Origin: Soehngenia sp035406565
Lineage (GTDB): Bacteria > Bacillota > Clostridia > Tissierellales > Tissierellaceae
DNA length: 9,442 nucleotides
Assembly (NCBI GenBank): GCA_035406565.1
Contig: DAONLG010000063.1
Location: 1 to 9,442, forward strand
Direction: 5' to 3'
The notes under the pieces are model-generated. The model had not been told where the DNA came from and made no database searches. It was given only the letters and a program-made list of their open reading frames with translations. Within the stretch, counting starts at the first letter, position 1. The number at the start of each line of letters is the position of its first letter. Below are positions 6,763 to 9,442 of this stretch, one piece after another. Both the position numbers and the translations under genes were made by a program.

Positions 6763-6862
6763 NNNNNNNNNNNNNNNNNNNNNNNNNNNNNNNNNNNNNN
6801 NNNNNNNNNNNNNNNNNNNNNNNNNNNNNNNNNNNNNNNNNNNNNNNNNNNNNNNNNNNNNN
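6763..6862. other. Assembly gap of 100 N
   Basis: Exactly 100 unknown bases, the usual placeholder for a scaffold join of unknown size. It removes the last codons and stop of tnaA, any terminator behind it and the sodA promoter. Open frames read across it are not real. Confidence 0.98.
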
Positions 6863-8226
6863 AATTTTGCTGTAAAGTGTCTAAGAACTGGTGGCTCCCA
6901 TACGATTTTGTATCCTCTTATACTTTCTTTTCTCTGATTTATAGCTATTAAAGCGTCTATAACTACGTCAAGATGGGATTTAGTGTATACTCTTCTAGGT
7001 ATTGCTAACCTAGTAAATTCAAATTCTGATTCGATTTGTTCATTTGTATCAGGGTCATTGCCCATCATAAAAGAACCAATATCACAACATCTTATACCTG
7101 CTTCAATATACATTTCTACAGCTAATGCCTGAGCAGGAAATTCATAGTAAGGAATATGAGGTAATAATTTCTTAGCATCTATAAATACAGCATGCCCTCC
7201 TACTGGATATTGATATGCTATTCCTGCTTCATCAAGTCTTTCTGCCATATATTCCATTTGACCTATTCTATACTTTAAATAATCAAGATCTATACCTTCT
7301 TCCAATCCAATTGCCAATGCCTCTATATCTCTTCCAGACATTCCGCCATATGAAATAAAACCCTCATAGGATATAGTTCTAGCTTTTACTTGTTCAAATA
7401 TGGCTTCTTCATTTTTTACTCCAACTAATCCACCCATATTTACAATTGCATCTTTTTTTGCGCTCATAGTGAACAAATCCGCATAACTAAACATTTCCCT
7501 AGCAATTTCCTTTATAGATTTATCTTCATAACCTTTTTCTCTCATTTTAATAAAATATGAGTTTTCTGCGTATCTAGCTGCATCTATGCAAACTGGAATT
7601 TTATATTTTTGGGCTATTTGCGATGTTTCCCTTATATTTTCCATTGAAACAGGTTGTCCGCCAGCACTGTTGTTGGTAACTGTAATTATAATCAATCCAA
7701 CATTTTCAGGCCCATATTGCTCAATTAGTTCAACTAACCTCTTATTGTCCATGTTTCCCTTAAAAGGATGAAAGCTAGTAGTATCTAAAGCTTCGGGTAT
7801 AACACAATCGATGGCTCTTGCTCCTGATAGCTCTACATGTGCCCTAGTAGTGTCAAAATGCATATTTGCAATGGCTACTTTACCTTCTCTTAAAAAAATA
7901 GGCATAACAACTTTTTCTGCAGCTCTTCCTTGATGAACAGGTTGGATAAATTCATATCCAAAAATGTCTTTTGCATTTTCTATTAAATGTCTGTAGCTTC
8001 TTGAACCAGAATATGATTCATCTCCTCTCATAACGCCTGCCCATTGACTATCACTCATAGCTCCTGTACCACTGTCTGTAAGCAAATCTATATATACATC
8101 ATCAGAGTTTAGGTAAAAAACATTGTAATTAGCGTCTTTAATTTTTTTTATTCGCTCTTCTTTTGAAAGAATCTTTATTGGTTCAACCATCTTAATTTTA
8201 AAAGGTTCAGCATAGTACTTACTCAT
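6863..8226 (-). CDS. tnaA: Tryptophanase, C-terminus lost in the gap
   Basis: This PLP-dependent lyase splits tryptophan to indole, pyruvate and ammonia in the cytoplasm. 454 residues are readable, and the last words RHFTAK are where E. coli TnaA is four residues from its end, so little is missing. PLP-lysine is Lys258 (MSAKKDA); Asp215 and Arg218 (CIDAARYAEN) are in the cofactor site. Two positions separate it from the sister enzyme tyrosine phenol-lyase: Asp125 (HFDTT; Thr in tyrosine phenol-lyase) and Ile383 (DIGSF; the substrate Arg in tyrosine phenol-lyase). RGDESYSGSRSY at 67-78 also matches TnaA. AAGGAGGAG lies four bases before the ATG and overlaps the stop of the HD gene 11 bases upstream, suggesting translational coupling. 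There is no room for a TnaC-like leader directly ahead of tnaA, and no tnaB permease is seen. Confidence 0.93.
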
Positions 8227-8237
8227 TTTTCTCCTCC

Positions 8238-8816
8238 TTAAAGATTTCCTCTTAACCCTATTTCATCGGCAACTTCTTTCATTCCTTCAATCGTCTCTCT
8301 AATTACCTCAATCAAATCCATTCCCAACATGTTAGCACCTTCTTCAATCACATCTCTATTTACACCTGCTGCAAATGATTTTTGATTCCATTTCTTTTTT
8401 ACTGATTTTGCTTCCATATCCAATATTGATTTACTTGGTCTCATTAGAGCAGTAGCTGTTATAAGTCCAGTTAGTTCATCTATTGTATAAAGTACAATTT
8501 CTACTTTATCTTTTGGTTCTACATCGGTACATAGTTTCCAGCCATGGCTCATTACAGCTCTTATATAATCCTTTGGCCAATTTCTTTCTTCCAGAATTTT
8601 TTCAGTCATAATACAATGTTGTTCTGGGTACTTGTCATAATCTAAATCATGAATTAGTCCTATTACCCCCCACTTTTCTTCGTCTTCACCAAATAATCTA
8701 GCAAAATGTCTCATTACTGCCTCTACAGCCAGAGCATGCTTTATTTGACTCTCATTTTCAACATATTCAACCAATAGTTTATAAGCATCTTCTCTTGTAG
8801 GCAAATATTTATCCAA
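8238..8816 (-). CDS. HD-superfamily phosphohydrolase, function unknown
   Basis: This 192-residue soluble protein has the HD metal-binding signature: His27 (IKHALA), His56-Asp57 (LIHDLDYD), His67, His91 (SHGW) and Asp113 (TIDELTG). The order H...HD...H...H...D matches single-domain predicted HD hydrolases, which act on phosphate-containing small molecules; no substrate can be assigned. An EAL, GGDEF or HDIG-GYP architecture is absent, so it is not an obvious cyclic-di-GMP enzyme. The start is TTG at 8814-8816, decided by AGGTGGTGG a few bases upstream; no ATG is available nearby. The gene ends 11 bases before tnaA, so the two should be one transcript, and a link to tryptophan catabolism is possible but unproven. 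A promoter with a dyad precedes it. Confidence 0.85.
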   Translation of the reverse strand: MDKYLPTREDAYKLLVEYVENESQIKHALAVEAVMRHFARLFGEDEEKWGVIGLIHDLDYDKYPEQHCIMTEKILEERNWPKDYIRAVMSHGWKLCTDVEPKDKVEIVLYTIDELTGLITATALMRPSKSILDMEAKSVKKKWNQKSFAAGVNRDVIEEGANMLGMDLIEVIRETIEGMKEVADEIGLRGNL

Positions 8817-8846
8817 AAAACCACCACCTTTTGATTGTTTAATTTA

Positions 8847-8875
8847 ATTTTACTGAATATTTAGTAATAATTCAA
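8847..8875 (-). promoter_or_regulatory. Likely promoter of the HD-tnaA unit with spacer dyad
   Basis: The -35 TTGAAT (8870-8875) and -10 TAAAAT (8847-8852) are 17 bases apart. An 18-base dyad, TTACT-G-AATATT-T-AGTAA (8850-8867), fills the spacer and overlaps the -10, an ideal repressor position. It could instead be a weak hairpin behind the histidine kinase gene, but the stem is only 5 bp, AT-rich and without a T run. Confidence 0.5.
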
Positions 8876-8880
8876 TCTTT

Positions 8881-9442
8881 TTAATCTTTAAAATTGGTAT
8901 ATCTTTTAATCTTAATATAAAATTTACTTCCCCTACCAATTTCACTCTCTACGCCGTATTCTCCATCATGTGCTATTATTATTGACTTAACCATGGACAA
9001 TCCAATTCCACTACCGCTTTTCTCTCTAATATGGCTTTTCCCAGATCTATAATATCTTTCCCAAATATAATTAATCTCATCCTTATCAATGCCCGAACCT
9101 CTATCTATCACTGATAAAATAACATTGTCTTTATTCTCTTCGATTGTTATTGTGATTAATTTGTCCTCTAAAGTATAATTAATTGCATTATTGATTAGAT
9201 TATAAATAACTTGTTGAATTTTGGATTTATCAGCATATACTTTTGTATATCCTGTTTTTTCTAGGATAATTCTGTAACCTTGTTCTTCAATAAAGTATTT
9301 AAATCGATTTACCACATTCTCAGCTAGCTCAGATAAGTCAAATACCTCTAAATTCAATTGACTAAGCCCTGCTTGCAATTTAGTCAACTCAAGTAAATCA
9401 TCTACTAATTTTGTTAACTTATCTGTCTCCTCAATTATTATA
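8881..9442 (-). CDS. Sensor histidine kinase, C-terminal part
   Basis: The frame is open to the right edge, so the N-terminal sensor, membrane spans and phospho-accepting His lie outside. 186 residues are visible. The first 30 (IIEETDKLTKLVDDLLEL... LQAG) are the second helix of a HisKA dimerisation domain. The HATPase domain follows with the N-box YNLINNAINY, G1 DRGSGID, F-box YYRSGK and G2 GSGIGLSMVK, all intact, so it should autophosphorylate. A response regulator gene is expected further right. An internal TTG at 9387 is not the start. The signal sensed cannot be deduced. A 64-base interval with a promoter-like dyad separates it from the HD-tnaA unit, which could be a regulatory target but equally may be unrelated. 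Confidence 0.93.
   Translation of the reverse strand, partial: IIIEETDKLTKLVDDLLELTKLQAGLSQLNLEVFDLSELAENVVNRFKYFIEEQGYRIILEKTGYTKVYADKSKIQQVIYNLINNAINYTLEDKLITITIEENKDNVILSVIDRGSGIDKDEINYIWERYYRSGKSHIREKSGSGIGLSMVKSIIIAHDGEYGVESEIGRGSKFYIKIKRYTNFKD

Noticed and set aside
6697..6951. Plus-strand frame crossing the assembly gap
   Set aside because: It is read through 100 N and overlaps sodA and tnaA on the other strand.
6863..8226. Tyrosine phenol-lyase instead of tryptophanase
   Set aside because: The substrate Arg and Thr positions of tyrosine phenol-lyase are Ile383 and Asp125 here, as in tryptophanase.

Overview
The window is strongly AT-rich, and every protein gene lies on the minus strand, most of them behind GGAGG-type ribosome binding sites. 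It carries a T-box leader, an SLH-domain protein, a tryptophanase and a class II fructose-bisphosphate aldolase. Together these point to a low-GC, Gram-positive, probably anaerobic Firmicute of the Clostridia/Tissierellia type. The genus cannot be fixed from the sequence.

Reading along the minus strand (right to left), the window opens inside a sensor histidine kinase whose 5' half lies beyond base 9442. An HD-superfamily phosphohydrolase follows (TTG start), then tryptophanase 11 bases further on, forming a two-gene unit. The last few codons of tryptophanase and everything up to the next ribosome binding site are lost in a 100-N assembly gap (6763-6862). A Mn-type superoxide dismutase follows and ends at a long compound hairpin terminator. 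A 462-base non-coding stretch then holds two promoter-like elements, several small dyads and a short tandem repeat. It leads into a fused exporter-type ABC transporter. Next come a secreted SLH-domain protein (TTG start) and, 15 bases on, a DMT/EamA permease, so these two are probably co-transcribed. Class II aldolase follows with a clear terminator, then a small minimal-zincin protein. Finally a complete T-box riboswitch with its own promoter occupies about 1-306. It controls a gene off the left edge, and its specifier codon reads best as AUG (methionine).

The genes look like ordinary chromosomal neighbours rather than one pathway: glycolysis, oxygen defence, tryptophan breakdown, transport, cell surface and signalling. 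No insertion sequence, CRISPR array, tRNA, rRNA or phage gene was seen. The parts worth a second look are regulatory: the methionine-type T-box, a perfect 21-base palindrome in front of the zincin gene, a dyad inside the HD-tnaA promoter spacer, and the structured region upstream of the ABC exporter. I found no convincing previously undescribed system.
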